From Bacteroidales bacterium (GTDB taxonomy: Bacteria > Bacteroidota > Bacteroidia > Bacteroidales > UBA932): a stretch of 41,493 nucleotides of DNA. The stretch covers positions 1 through 41,493 of the forward strand of contig JAFUJQ010000009.1 of NCBI GenBank assembly GCA_017473705.1, given 5' to 3'. Numbering within the stretch: the stretch's first letter is position 1; every line of letters begins with the position of its first letter. The notes beneath the pieces are model-generated. The model was given only the letters and a program-made list of their open reading frames with translations, was not told the DNA's origin and searched no databases. A program made the translations under genes and the position numbers. Of this stretch, positions 8,578 to 17,343 are shown in pieces.

Positions 8578-11043
8578 TTAGTTAGCAGGAGTCTTTCCTA
8601 CTTCCATGAAGTATGCAGTGTCTGTAGCTGCGTTCATGTACACATCGTATGTACCTGCAGCAACGAGTATGTCTGATCCGTTGTGAGCAACTGCTATAGC
8701 CTCGTTTGCAGCAACGAATGTTCCACCACGGTTATCATCCCAGCTACCTGCATTGAACTTTACACCCTGGCCGTCAGCAGTGAAGCCCTTGAACACGTAC
8801 CAGTCACCTTCCTTTGTGAACTGATAGTTGGCGTCACCTGTCGCCCAGCCGTTGAAGTTACCTACAAGGTACCAAGTCTGCTCTGGCTCTGGAGCAACAG
8901 GCGACTTGCCTTCCTCCATAAAGTAGAGTTCAGTAGCGTCTGCGTTCATGTACACATCGTATGTACCTGCAGCAACGAACATGTCTGATCCATCCTGAGC
9001 AATTGCGATAGCTTCATTTGCAGCAACGAATTCACCGCCACGGTTAACTTCCCAAGAACCTGCGTTAAGCTTTACGCCCTGGCCGTCAGCTGTGAAGCCC
9101 TTGAACACGTACCAGTCACCTTCTTTCGAGAACTGATAGTTTGCATCGCCTACTGTCCAGCCATTGAAGTTACCTACAAGGAACCAAGCTGTAACTTCTG
9201 GCTCTGGCTCCGGCTCCGGAGTCACAACCTCTCCGCCAACAGCCTCAGAAATTGGCTTGCCAGGAGTCATAATGTAAACCTTTGAGTTTGTAAGGTCGAA
9301 CCAGATGTCATAGTTGCCTGCAGCGAGTGTCATATCGCCTGAGCCACCACCGCATACAAGGTCGTATACGTGATCAACCTCCACTGCACCTGCCTTCTCG
9401 AGACCGTAGTTAGCTGTGTCTACCCACTGACCGTTTGCGCGGATCTTGAAGCCTCCATCAGGCATTGCCACGTTGTAAGCTACGAAGAGGCCCTCTGTAG
9501 CTGTCTTGTACATTGTGATGTCTGGAGCATTCCATCCGTTTACAACACCTACGATACCCCACTCAGAAGCCTCTGGAGCAGCTCCGCCACCTGGGTATGA
9601 ACCGTCAGTGATGAACCATGCCTTACCGTTGACCTCGTCGAGGTATACATCGTAAGTACCTGCCTCAGCTACGAGGTTAGCACCGTCCGGTGCAAGAGCT
9701 ACCTCAGTATTTGCTGCGAATGCTGCACCCTCGGCAGCACCGAAGTTAGTGCCCCATGCGCCATCCTTACGGAACTTGAACTCACCTTCGAGAGCAACGC
9801 CCTTGGCAACGAGGAATGTACCGTCAGAAGCAAGCATTACGTCAGCACCGTCAGCCCAACCTGAGAATGCACCTACGATACCCCAGCCAACAAGCTGTAC
9901 AGGCTCGTCTACCGGTGGCTCCGGCTCAGTTGTACCGCCTGAAGTAGGCTCATCCTTGCCGAACATAGATGCGTTGAGCTCATAAGTTGGGTTTGCAGGA
10001 TCGTTGAGGTTTACGTAGATACGGTAGTCACCAGCTGTTACAGGGATATTGTCAGCACCTGAAGCAAGAACGCCGTCAGCACCACCCCAGTTAACATCCC
10101 AAGCATCATCAGCGCGGAACTTGATTGTACCGTCGATGAGGGTGATGTCAACATAGAATCTCTGCTTGTCAGCATTGAACTGCATATCAGTGTCTGCATC
10201 CCAACCTGTAGAAGTTGCGTCACCGATCACACCGAGAGAGTTGAATGAGAAGTTCTTGATTACCTTAGGAGTAGCCTTGTCAAGAGTAAGGCTATAGTAC
10301 CTGTGAGTAGTGTAAGCTGCAATATTGTCACCACCACCTGCTACAAGCGGAAGCTCAGCAGCCTCAGCAGCCTGCTCCGCACCTGCAGGAACAGAGAACT
10401 CGTTCTGACCCCATGCAGTGCCTACAAACTTGAACTGAAGAGCAGAAACATCCTCACCGAAGTCGATTACACCGCTGTACTTGGTATCAGTGCCATCGAA
10501 ATCGAATACGAACTGTCCCTTGCCAGGAGTCCAATTGTTGTATGCATAGCTACCGGCAACAGTCAATGTCGGATATGTCTTCTCAGCTGCAGTCACCTTG
10601 CAAGAAACTGTAACAACGTTTGAGTAGATCTTTGCATACTCACCGACCTTCACGCCAATGCAGAAGTTAACATCCTCTGCTACGCCGTCAGCAAGCTTGA
10701 GGTCGTTGAAGAGAATTGCGTTAAGAGTCTCATAATCAACTTCTGTCGAAGTAGATGTGATACCTGAAGTGATAGTCACCATTGTCTCGGGAGCTGCAGC
10801 AGTTGCTGCCTCGAGAGAATAGTTGATCTGAGTAGGCACACCATAGTCAGCAGCTGACCAGGTGAAGGCAACCACACCGTCCACCATGTTTGATGGAGTG
10901 ATTTCGATAGGTCCCTCTACAGCCTCGAGAACTGGAGCAACGACATCCTCCGGAGCCGCGATCTGGTTCATCTCAGGCTTGTAGCAGCCTGCAACCATAG
11001 CGGCTGCAGCTGCCATTGAAAGGAAATATTTTGTAATCTTCAT
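8578..11043 (-). CDS. SusE/SusF-like multi-module starch-binding lipoprotein
   Basis: Predicted surface lipoprotein that holds starch near the SusCD transporter, 821 aa. It has a signal peptide with lipobox VAGC (Cys20) and an N-terminal SusE-type immunoglobulin-like domain (about 35-150). Six starch-binding-like modules follow, at about 155-260, 268-362, 387-480, 495-595, 619-712 and 723-815, separated by Pro/Glu linkers (EPEPPVDEP; TPEPEPEPE). The last four begin WG/WF/WY-x-VG-x-x-x-GW and carry the recurring A-G-x-Y-D-V-Y strand. The last two are nearly identical, sharing for example GDWYVFKGFTADGQGVK. B. thetaiotaomicron SusE and SusF have two and three such modules, so this is an expanded version. 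It follows SusD by 21 bases and is uniform in codon use, suggesting high expression. Exact ligand is inferred. Confidence 0.9.
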   Translation of the reverse strand: MKITKYFLSMAAAAAMVAGCYKPEMNQIAAPEDVVAPVLEAVEGPIEITPSNMVDGVVAFTWSAADYGVPTQINYSLEAATAAAPETMVTITSGITSTSTEVDYETLNAILFNDLKLADGVAEDVNFCIGVKVGEYAKIYSNVVTVSCKVTAAEKTYPTLTVAGSYAYNNWTPGKGQFVFDFDGTDTKYSGVIDFGEDVSALQFKFVGTAWGQNEFSVPAGAEQAAEAAELPLVAGGGDNIAAYTTHRYYSLTLDKATPKVIKNFSFNSLGVIGDATSTGWDADTDMQFNADKQRFYVDITLIDGTIKFRADDAWDVNWGGADGVLASGADNIPVTAGDYRIYVNLNDPANPTYELNASMFGKDEPTSGGTTEPEPPVDEPVQLVGWGIVGAFSGWADGADVMLASDGTFLVAKGVALEGEFKFRKDGAWGTNFGAAEGAAFAANTEVALAPDGANLVAEAGTYDVYLDEVNGKAWFITDGSYPGGGAAPEASEWGIVGVVNGWNAPDITMYKTATEGLFVAYNVAMPDGGFKIRANGQWVDTANYGLEKAGAVEVDHVYDLVCGGGSGDMTLAAGNYDIWFDLTNSKVYIMTPGKPISEAVGGEVVTPEPEPEPEVTAWFLVGNFNGWTVGDANYQFSKEGDWYVFKGFTADGQGVKLNAGSWEVNRGGEFVAANEAIAIAQDGSDMFVAAGTYDVYMNADATELYFMEEGKSPVAPEPEQTWYLVGNFNGWATGDANYQFTKEGDWYVFKGFTADGQGVKFNAGSWDDNRGGTFVAANEAIAVAHNGSDILVAAGTYDVYMNAATDTAYFMEVGKTPAN
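8581..9189 (-). repeat. Tandem duplication of a starch-binding module (about 300 bp x 2)
   Basis: The DNA for the last two modules (8581-8877 and 8878-9189) is a direct repeat with long identical blocks, for example around the FVAANEAIA and VAAGTYDVYMNA codons. It is within the SusE/F-like gene and points to a recent in-frame duplication. Homologous recombination between the copies could change module number. Confidence 0.8.
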
Positions 11044-11064
11044 ATTCTTTAAACTGTTTTATGA

Positions 11065-12687
11065 CTATCTCGCATAACCAGGGTTCTGCTGAAGGTCAAG
11101 GTTAGTTGCAAGCTCAGTTGAAGGAACTGGGAATACGTTGAAGTGCTCAGGAAGATCCTGTCCGCCGAAGTTTCCACCCTTGTATGTCCAGTTATATCCG
11201 CTGATCCACTTGCCGAAGCGGATGAGGTCGGTACGACGGTGACCCTCCCACATAAGCTCGCGAGCGCGCTCTGCCATGAGGAAGTCTGCGTCGATTGTCT
11301 TAGGAGCTGCTACACCGGCACGCTCAGCAAGAGCTGCAACCTGTGCAGAAGCGTCTCCGCCTGCATGCATACAAGCCTCAGCGTAGATGAGATGGATCTC
11401 ACCGAGACGGATGAGAGGCCAGTCGATGTCTGAGAAGTTCTTTGTTGCTGCAGTTGCTGCATAGTCGACAGCATCCATATCGTGAGGTACGTTGTTGTAC
11501 TTGATGCATGACCATCCGTTGAGGAATGTGTTGAGGTTGTCCTGCATTGACTGAGTACGTCCCTTGATATAGAAGTACTGTCCACGCTTGTCAGCGATAG
11601 TGTACTCTCCAGTAGAGAAGTCTGCTGATGATGGAGCGAAGTAAGTCTGTACATAGTGATCAGGAACACGGTTACCTGCCCAACCACCGTTGATACCTGT
11701 GATGTTCACAGCTCCGTCATCTCCTGAGAGAGTAGAGAGTGTGAGGTATGTAGTACCACCGTATGACTGAGTGTGCTCTGCATTGTAAGAAGCTGCGAAG
11801 AGCATCTCCTTCTTTGCATCAGGGTTCTCACCGTTGTCACCGCGGAAAATCTCAGCGTGAGTAGGAGCGAGGGCATAGCCGAGGCCATAGATTTTCTCGC
11901 AAGTAGCCTTAGCCTCGGCCCACATTGCCTTACCGGTGTAAACCTCAGCGTTGAGGTATACGCGAGCGAGGAGACCGAGAACGGAACCCTTGTCGGCACG
12001 TGGATAGTTTGACTGAGCTGCAGGCATTGCGCTGTCGTCAGAAGCGAGGTCGTTGAGCTCACTTACGACAAAGTCGAAGATCTCTGTTGCAGGTGCCTGT
12101 GGAGGGTTGTATCCGCCACCGAACTGAGTGTTCTCAGTAGAGAATGGAACCTGTCCGAAAGTATCCATGGCTGCCCAGTAGAAGAATGCACGGAGGAAAC
12201 GGGCCTCTGCACGATACTCCTGAACCTTAGCCTTGACTGCATCTGAACATCCTCTGAGAGAGAGGTTGTCGTTTGAAGTCTGACGAAGATACTCGTTCAC
12301 ATAGGTGATACCCTGAAGAGTACGTACATATACTGCATATACTGCGTCGTTGAGAACGTCACCCTTCCAAGTACAGTTGTTAAGGTCATTTACCCATGCG
12401 TCACCCCATGCACACTTTGCAGCGTCTGCGGTAACCTCCTGAGTAGACCAGAATGCACGGATGAACTCCGATGCACCGCCGTCAGCAACCTGAAGGTCCT
12501 GAGTATTGTTTGATACGAGCTGGAAATAGATCTTGGTAAGACCCTGCACATAGCCTGCCTCGTCAGCGCCGTAAGCGGTCTCCGAAGTCACGTCGGTCTC
12601 ATTCAACGGAATGGTGTTGAGGTCTCCGACGCAGGCTGTAAGCATTGCAGCAGCTGCCACTGCGGAAAATATATTCTTAAGTTTCAT
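11065..12687 (-). CDS. SusD-like starch-binding outer-membrane lipoprotein (main operon)
   Basis: SusD/RagB family lipoprotein that forms the lid of the neighbouring SusC. From the chosen ATG it is 540 aa, with signal peptide MKLKNIFSAVAAAAMLTAC (lipobox LTAC). The family ending QNPGYAR is present, as are conserved stretches such as YRAEARFLRAFFYW and AERARELMWEGHRRTDLIR. Several starts are possible because an ATG at 12705 overlaps the susC stop as TAATG. A perfect AGGAGG lies 9 bases before the ATG at 12687 (and 3 bases before another at 12693), so I chose 12687. Such a strong Shine-Dalgarno sequence is unusual in Bacteroidota. Tightly coupled to susC upstream and the SusE/F-like gene downstream. 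Confidence 0.94.
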   Translation of the reverse strand: MKLKNIFSAVAAAAMLTACVGDLNTIPLNETDVTSETAYGADEAGYVQGLTKIYFQLVSNNTQDLQVADGGASEFIRAFWSTQEVTADAAKCAWGDAWVNDLNNCTWKGDVLNDAVYAVYVRTLQGITYVNEYLRQTSNDNLSLRGCSDAVKAKVQEYRAEARFLRAFFYWAAMDTFGQVPFSTENTQFGGGYNPPQAPATEIFDFVVSELNDLASDDSAMPAAQSNYPRADKGSVLGLLARVYLNAEVYTGKAMWAEAKATCEKIYGLGYALAPTHAEIFRGDNGENPDAKKEMLFAASYNAEHTQSYGGTTYLTLSTLSGDDGAVNITGINGGWAGNRVPDHYVQTYFAPSSADFSTGEYTIADKRGQYFYIKGRTQSMQDNLNTFLNGWSCIKYNNVPHDMDAVDYAATAATKNFSDIDWPLIRLGEIHLIYAEACMHAGGDASAQVAALAERAGVAAPKTIDADFLMAERARELMWEGHRRTDLIRFGKWISGYNWTYKGGNFGGQDLPEHFNVFPVPSTELATNLDLQQNPGYAR

Positions 12688-12704
12688 TGTCATTTTCCTC
12701 CTCA

Positions 12705-15700
12705 TTAGAAGTTGATGTTAAGACGAACTGAGAAAGTACGAGGTCTTGGCCAGAATGTTCTGTCAACACCGTCAGTGCTGTTGATCTCAGGATCGATTCC
12801 AGAGTACTTTGTGAGAACGAATACATTCTGGCATGATGCAGCTACGCGGATGTTGCCACCCCACTTGCCGAGATCCTTGAATGTATAACCGAGGTTGATA
12901 TCGTCCATACGGAAGAATGAAGCATCCTCAAGATAGAAGTCAGAGAAGAACTGGTAGTCACCGCTGATCTGGGTGAAGCCTGTTCTCTTGACAGCAGTTG
13001 CGAAGTTAGGAAGGTTACCTGCGTTCACATCAAAGTATGCTGTAGAGTTGTTTGATGCGAAGTCGTTGAATACCTTGTAACCGAACGAACCGTGGCCGTT
13101 GAAACCGAAGTCCCAGTTCTTGTATGAGAGCTTCACGTTGAGACCATAGTAGAAGTCAGGGTTAGGATCGCCTGCGCAGTACTTGTCATCATTGTTGATG
13201 ACGCCGTCCTCGTTGAGGTCAACGAATGCGTTCTGGACAGGCATTCCCTCAGCATCGTAGAGCTGCTTGAACACCCAGTATGAATATGGAGCATAACCCA
13301 CCTGGTGACGACCTACATAAGAACCTGTACCGTGTGAGATACCTGAAGTCTGGATGTAGTAGCTGTCGTCGTCAGTTGCGTTGAGCTTGGTGAACTTGGT
13401 GTCCTGGAATGTACCGTTAACACCGATAGAGAGATGCCAGTCGTTAGTCTGTACAGGGATGAAGTTCAAAGCGAACTCGATACCCTTGTTCTGCATCGAA
13501 CCTACGTTTGTAAGAACGGTGTTACCGAAGTTTGAACCCATTGGGGTGAGGACGCTGTTGAGGAGGTCATCAGTGTTGCGGAGGTAAGCGTCAACGTTAC
13601 CTGTGATGCGGTCACCGAGGAATCCGAAGTCAACACCGACGTTGTAAGTAGTAGTGGTCTCCCACTTGATGTTAGGATCGTAAGCGCCCGGAGTCCACAT
13701 GAACTGGAAGCCGTTAGAACCCATGAAGTACTGCTGGTAAACGTCTGTAGAGAGGCCGTAACGTGAGAGGTGAGCGTACTCGCCGATACCGTCCTGCTGA
13801 CCTGTCATACCTGCAGAGAGACGAAGCTTCAACTGTGAAACCGGCTTCACATCCTTAAGGAAGCCCTCCTCCTTGATGTTCCATGCGAATGCTCCTGAAG
13901 GGAAGAGACCCCAGCGAGTGTCAGGAGAGAAGCGTGAAGAACCGTCGTTACGGAGTGAGAATGTGAAGAGATACTTCGAAGCGATAGAATAGTTGATACG
14001 TCCGTAGAATGACACGAGGAAGCTCTCCCATCTCCATGTAGGATAACGGTTGTCAACTGTCTCCTTAGGATTAGACGGATCAAGCTTTACCTCATCAGTA
14101 ACATTGTAATATGAGATGTTGCGGTTTGAACCGTAGAAGTGCTGCCAAGAGTAACCTGCCATCACGTCGAGGTTGTGGATGCCCCAGGTCTCGTTGTAGT
14201 TAGCATAAGCCTCGAGAGCCGAGCTGCGGCGGAGCTGCCACTCCTTAGAGTACTGACCGATACCACGGTTCTCGGTGTCAGACCAAGCCTGGTATGAACC
14301 TACAACTGAACCGTTCTTGTTGTTGTAGTCTGAAACGTCAGTAGAAGCAGTCACGTTGAAACGGAGTGACTCAAGACCATGAACCTTGTAGTCGATGCCT
14401 GCGCTCGCGATCAGACGGCGTGAAGTACCATAGCTGATGCGGTCGTAGAGCTGTGACATAGGACCTACACCGAGGAGGGTGTTAGGAGCGAAGTTCTCGC
14501 CACGGCCTGTACCATAGTTGAAGTAACCGTTACAAGTATCGTAGTCGATAGTACCATCCTCAAGACGGAAATATGGATCCTGAGTCGGGTTGAAGAAGGC
14601 TGCGTTGCCTACTACACCGCTGTCCGCATACTTCGAGTAAGTGTAGACACCCTTTGCGTTGAGGTTGAGGGTGAGGTGCTTGTCGAAGAAGTTTGGAGAG
14701 AGGCTCACGTCGAGAGTTCCCTTGTCATAAGTCGAGCCCACGAGTGTACCGGCCTGGTCTGTGTAACCGAGAGATGCGCGATAAGGCATGCGGTCGTTTA
14801 CGTTACCGCTCAAGCTTACGTTGTGGTCGTGAGTTATTGCGGTCTTGAAGATGATGTCCTGATAGTCGACATTCTGGTCCTTGCTCAGACGTGCTGCGAT
14901 TGCCTTGCCTGCAGGAGTTGAAGTGTCGCCCATGAGGTTCTCACCCTCCCAGTAGATTCCGTATGTGTCCTTGATGAAGCCACGGAACTCTTCTGGAGAC
15001 ATAACCTGGAGCTTTCTTGAGTTTGCCTGAACGCTCACGCTACCGCTGTAAGAAACCTGAGGACGGTTGCCCTTACCCTTCTTGGTTGTGATGAGGATGA
15101 CACCGTTTGATGCACGTGAACCGTAGATCGCAGCTGAAGATGCGTCCTTGAGGACAGTGAATGAGTCAATGTCGTTAGGGTTGATCATATCGAGAGGGTT
15201 CGACATACCGAAACCACCTTCGCGAGCGATCGGAACACCGTCGATGACGATGAGAGGATCGTTAGACGCGTTGAGGGAAGCGGCACCACGGATACGGATT
15301 GTAGAGCCTGAACCAGGACCACCGTCACCAGGGGTGATGAGAAGTCCAGGAACCTTACCCTTGAGCATGTCCTGGGTCGAAACCATAGCACCGCGGTTGA
15401 GCTCCTCGCTCTTGATTGCGGTGATTGAGCCTGTCATGTCTTCCTTCTTTACGGTACCATAACCGATGACCACAACCTCATCGAGGAACTGAGTGTCCTC
15501 TGCGAGAGTCACAGTCTGAGGAAGCTGAGAAGCAACGAAAGTCTGTGTTGCGTAACCGATGCAGCTTACTTCCACAACGGCATTCGCGCTGGAAACAGTA
15601 AGGACATAGTCGCCGTCGAGACCGGTCGAAGTACCGTTGGTGGTACCCTGCTCGATGACAGTGGCACCGATAACAGGACCGATTGCGTCAACAACTACTC

Positions 15701-15791
15701 CTTTCACCTCGTATCCGCCCTGGGCGAATACAGACACACCCATCATGCAGAAAAGCACGAGAGATGCGCATAGTGTCTTGATTCTGTTCAT
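12705..15791 (-). CDS. SusC-like TonB-dependent outer-membrane transporter (main operon)
   Basis: TonB-dependent importer for malto-oligosaccharides, 1028 aa. It shows a signal peptide (cleavage near VFAQ), a carboxypeptidase-D-regulatory-like domain (about 25-105), the TonB-box-like DEVVVIGYG (about 112-120), a plug domain (ASNDPLIVIDGVP, TVLKDASSAAIYGSRASNG) and a 22-strand-type barrel ending in RLNINF. It begins 57 bases after the sugar MFS gene with no visible promoter in between, so the operon probably starts at the MFS gene. It pairs with the SusD-like gene by a TAATG overlap. The sequence is strongly similar to the SusC at 1823-4867 but with much more uniform codon choice, as expected for the more highly expressed copy. 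Confidence 0.94.
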   Translation of the reverse strand: MNRIKTLCASLVLFCMMGVSVFAQGGYEVKGVVVDAIGPVIGATVIEQGTTNGTSTGLDGDYVLTVSSANAVVEVSCIGYATQTFVASQLPQTVTLAEDTQFLDEVVVIGYGTVKKEDMTGSITAIKSEELNRGAMVSTQDMLKGKVPGLLITPGDGGPGSGSTIRIRGAASLNASNDPLIVIDGVPIAREGGFGMSNPLDMINPNDIDSFTVLKDASSAAIYGSRASNGVILITTKKGKGNRPQVSYSGSVSVQANSRKLQVMSPEEFRGFIKDTYGIYWEGENLMGDTSTPAGKAIAARLSKDQNVDYQDIIFKTAITHDHNVSLSGNVNDRMPYRASLGYTDQAGTLVGSTYDKGTLDVSLSPNFFDKHLTLNLNAKGVYTYSKYADSGVVGNAAFFNPTQDPYFRLEDGTIDYDTCNGYFNYGTGRGENFAPNTLLGVGPMSQLYDRISYGTSRRLIASAGIDYKVHGLESLRFNVTASTDVSDYNNKNGSVVGSYQAWSDTENRGIGQYSKEWQLRRSSALEAYANYNETWGIHNLDVMAGYSWQHFYGSNRNISYYNVTDEVKLDPSNPKETVDNRYPTWRWESFLVSFYGRINYSIASKYLFTFSLRNDGSSRFSPDTRWGLFPSGAFAWNIKEEGFLKDVKPVSQLKLRLSAGMTGQQDGIGEYAHLSRYGLSTDVYQQYFMGSNGFQFMWTPGAYDPNIKWETTTTYNVGVDFGFLGDRITGNVDAYLRNTDDLLNSVLTPMGSNFGNTVLTNVGSMQNKGIEFALNFIPVQTNDWHLSIGVNGTFQDTKFTKLNATDDDSYYIQTSGISHGTGSYVGRHQVGYAPYSYWVFKQLYDAEGMPVQNAFVDLNEDGVINNDDKYCAGDPNPDFYYGLNVKLSYKNWDFGFNGHGSFGYKVFNDFASNNSTAYFDVNAGNLPNFATAVKRTGFTQISGDYQFFSDFYLEDASFFRMDDINLGYTFKDLGKWGGNIRVAASCQNVFVLTKYSGIDPEINSTDGVDRTFWPRPRTFSVRLNINF

Positions 15792-15848
15792 AAGAATTTT
15801 GTTTGGTTAGTAGATTGTTTGTATTGTTGAACTTATTGAGATGAATCT

Positions 15849-17147
15849 TTAAGCTTTCTTTACAAGACGTACTGCAAGCGCTCCGAGCACGAGCAGGACG
15901 GCAGCCACGAGGAACATGCTCACCTGAGCACCTCCGACGAGCTTGAGGACGAGTCCGCCGCAAGCCGCAGCAGCGATCTGCGGAAGGCAGATTGTGCCGT
16001 TGAAGAGGCCGAGGTATGTGCCGATATGGTCACCCGAGAGTGAGTTGGTAAGGAGTGTGAAAGGCACAGCCAGCATTGCAGCCCATGCAGCTCCGATGAG
16101 GAGGAACGACACTACGAGAGCATACTGGTTGTGGATGAAGAACACCGATGCAAAGCCGACAGCTCCGATGAGGAGGCTGACAACATATGCAACCTTGATA
16201 TCCTTGAACTTAGGGATCACCAGAGCCCAGAGCATCGAGCCCACAGCCTGCACTGCGAAGAGGACACCCACCCAGTTTCCTGCTGACTGATATCCCTCTG
16301 AAGCCACGTCTGTGGTGCCCCAGCAGGTGTCAGCGATCGCTCCGTTGGTGTAAGTCCACATGTAGAGGAATGCCGCCCAGCAGAAGAACTGAACCACACC
16401 CACTGTCCAGAATGTCTTAGGGGCATTCTTCAGGAGTGTGAACATTCCCGGAGCCTTCTCCTCCTTCTTCTCAGTGTCTATGCCATGGAACTCGGCATAT
16501 TCCTTCGGCGGCATCTCCTTCACCTTGAAAGTTGTGAAGAGAACACAGAGGATGAGGATGGCTGCGCCGATGTAGAATGCATACTTCACTGTGTCAGGGA
16601 CCTGTCCCTCAGGAGCGACATTCGCGATGCCCAGCCATGCGAAGATGAACGGGAACAGGTAGCCCACGAGGCTTCCGGCGTTGCAGAGGAAGCTCTGGAT
16701 CGAGTATGCCTGGCCCTTCTGCTCCTCGTTCACCATGTCTCCCACGAGCATCTTGAACGGCTGCATCGCAACGTTGATGGATGTGTCGAGAAGCATGAGG
16801 GAGATGAGTCCGAAGACCATCGCTCCGCTTACTGCGAGGCCGAAGTTTCCGGCATTAGGAAGCATGCACATCACGAGGATGGCGATAATCGAACCGAGGA
16901 AGAGGTATGGGATACGTCTTCCGAGACGGGTCCATGTCCTGTCGCTGTATTTTCCAACGAGAGGCTGCACGATCAGTCCCATGAGCGGCGGAAGAATCCA
17001 GAAGAAGCTCAGGTCATGAGGGTCTGCGCCAAGCGTTGCAAAAATACGGCTGATATTGGCGTTCTGAAGGGAATATGCGATCTGTACTCCGAAAAATCCG
17101 AAGCTGATATTCCACATCTGCCAGAAAGTAAGTTTTGTTTTTTGCAT
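15849..17147 (-). CDS. MFS sugar (maltose/maltodextrin-type) transporter
   Basis: Inner-membrane MFS permease, 432 aa with about 12 membrane segments. The N-terminus (FWQMWNISFGFFGVQIAYSL), the first-loop motif GKYSDRTWTRLGRRIPY and the position beside starch genes fit the GPH/SLC45-like sucrose-maltose transporter group of Bacteroidota. It would bring maltose or maltodextrins from periplasm to cytoplasm. It is the first gene of the minus-strand sus operon and is divergent from the sensor kinase gene, with 196 bases between starts. That gap holds a paired direct repeat. Substrate is inferred from context; symport is the family norm. Confidence 0.87.
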   Translation of the reverse strand: MQKTKLTFWQMWNISFGFFGVQIAYSLQNANISRIFATLGADPHDLSFFWILPPLMGLIVQPLVGKYSDRTWTRLGRRIPYLFLGSIIAILVMCMLPNAGNFGLAVSGAMVFGLISLMLLDTSINVAMQPFKMLVGDMVNEEQKGQAYSIQSFLCNAGSLVGYLFPFIFAWLGIANVAPEGQVPDTVKYAFYIGAAILILCVLFTTFKVKEMPPKEYAEFHGIDTEKKEEKAPGMFTLLKNAPKTFWTVGVVQFFCWAAFLYMWTYTNGAIADTCWGTTDVASEGYQSAGNWVGVLFAVQAVGSMLWALVIPKFKDIKVAYVVSLLIGAVGFASVFFIHNQYALVVSFLLIGAAWAAMLAVPFTLLTNSLSGDHIGTYLGLFNGTICLPQIAAAACGGLVLKLVGGAQVSMFLVAAVLLVLGALAVRLVKKA

Positions 17148-17232
17148 TTTATAGCGATTTTGGTTATAAATTTTCAGTGTTATAAAAGTTTGCTAAAATA
17201 ATCATTATATATAAGACGCGCGAAATCCTCTT

Positions 17233-17262
17233 GACGAATTGTGCGAAGAATCCGACGAATGG
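17233..17262. promoter_or_regulatory. Paired direct repeat, LytTR-type candidate site
   Basis: GACGAATTG (17233-17241) and GACGAATGG (17254-17262) are 21 bp apart start to start, two helical turns. This is the geometry typical of LytTR-domain binding sites (two about 9-bp direct repeats with about 12 bp between). It lies between the divergent sus operon and the LytS/LytTR genes, 28-33 bp from candidate promoter elements on either side. CCGAC-GAATG-GTCGG (17252-17266) is also palindromic. A similar arrangement occurs upstream of the Rpn gene. Binding by this regulator is inferred. Confidence 0.5.
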
Positions 17263-17293
17263 TCGGTTTTCCGAGATGAAAGTGGGCCAAAAA

Positions 17294-17324
17294 TTGGAGA
17301 ATCGGAGCATTTTTCTTACTTTTG
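17294..17324 (+). promoter_or_regulatory. Promoter of the LytS/LytTR two-component operon
   Basis: TTG (17294-17296), 20 bases, then TACTTTTG (17317-17324), a consensus Bacteroidota promoter. The predicted start leaves a leader of about 13 bases before the ATG at 17344, which supports that start over the longer open frame beginning at 17239. Confidence 0.65.
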
Positions 17325-17343
17325 GTCTGCAAAAGGACACGAA

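Noticed and set aside
16485-17201. 238-aa open frame on the plus strand opposite the sugar MFS gene
   Set aside because: Antisense shadow of a membrane protein gene; charged, His-rich composition typical of such shadows.
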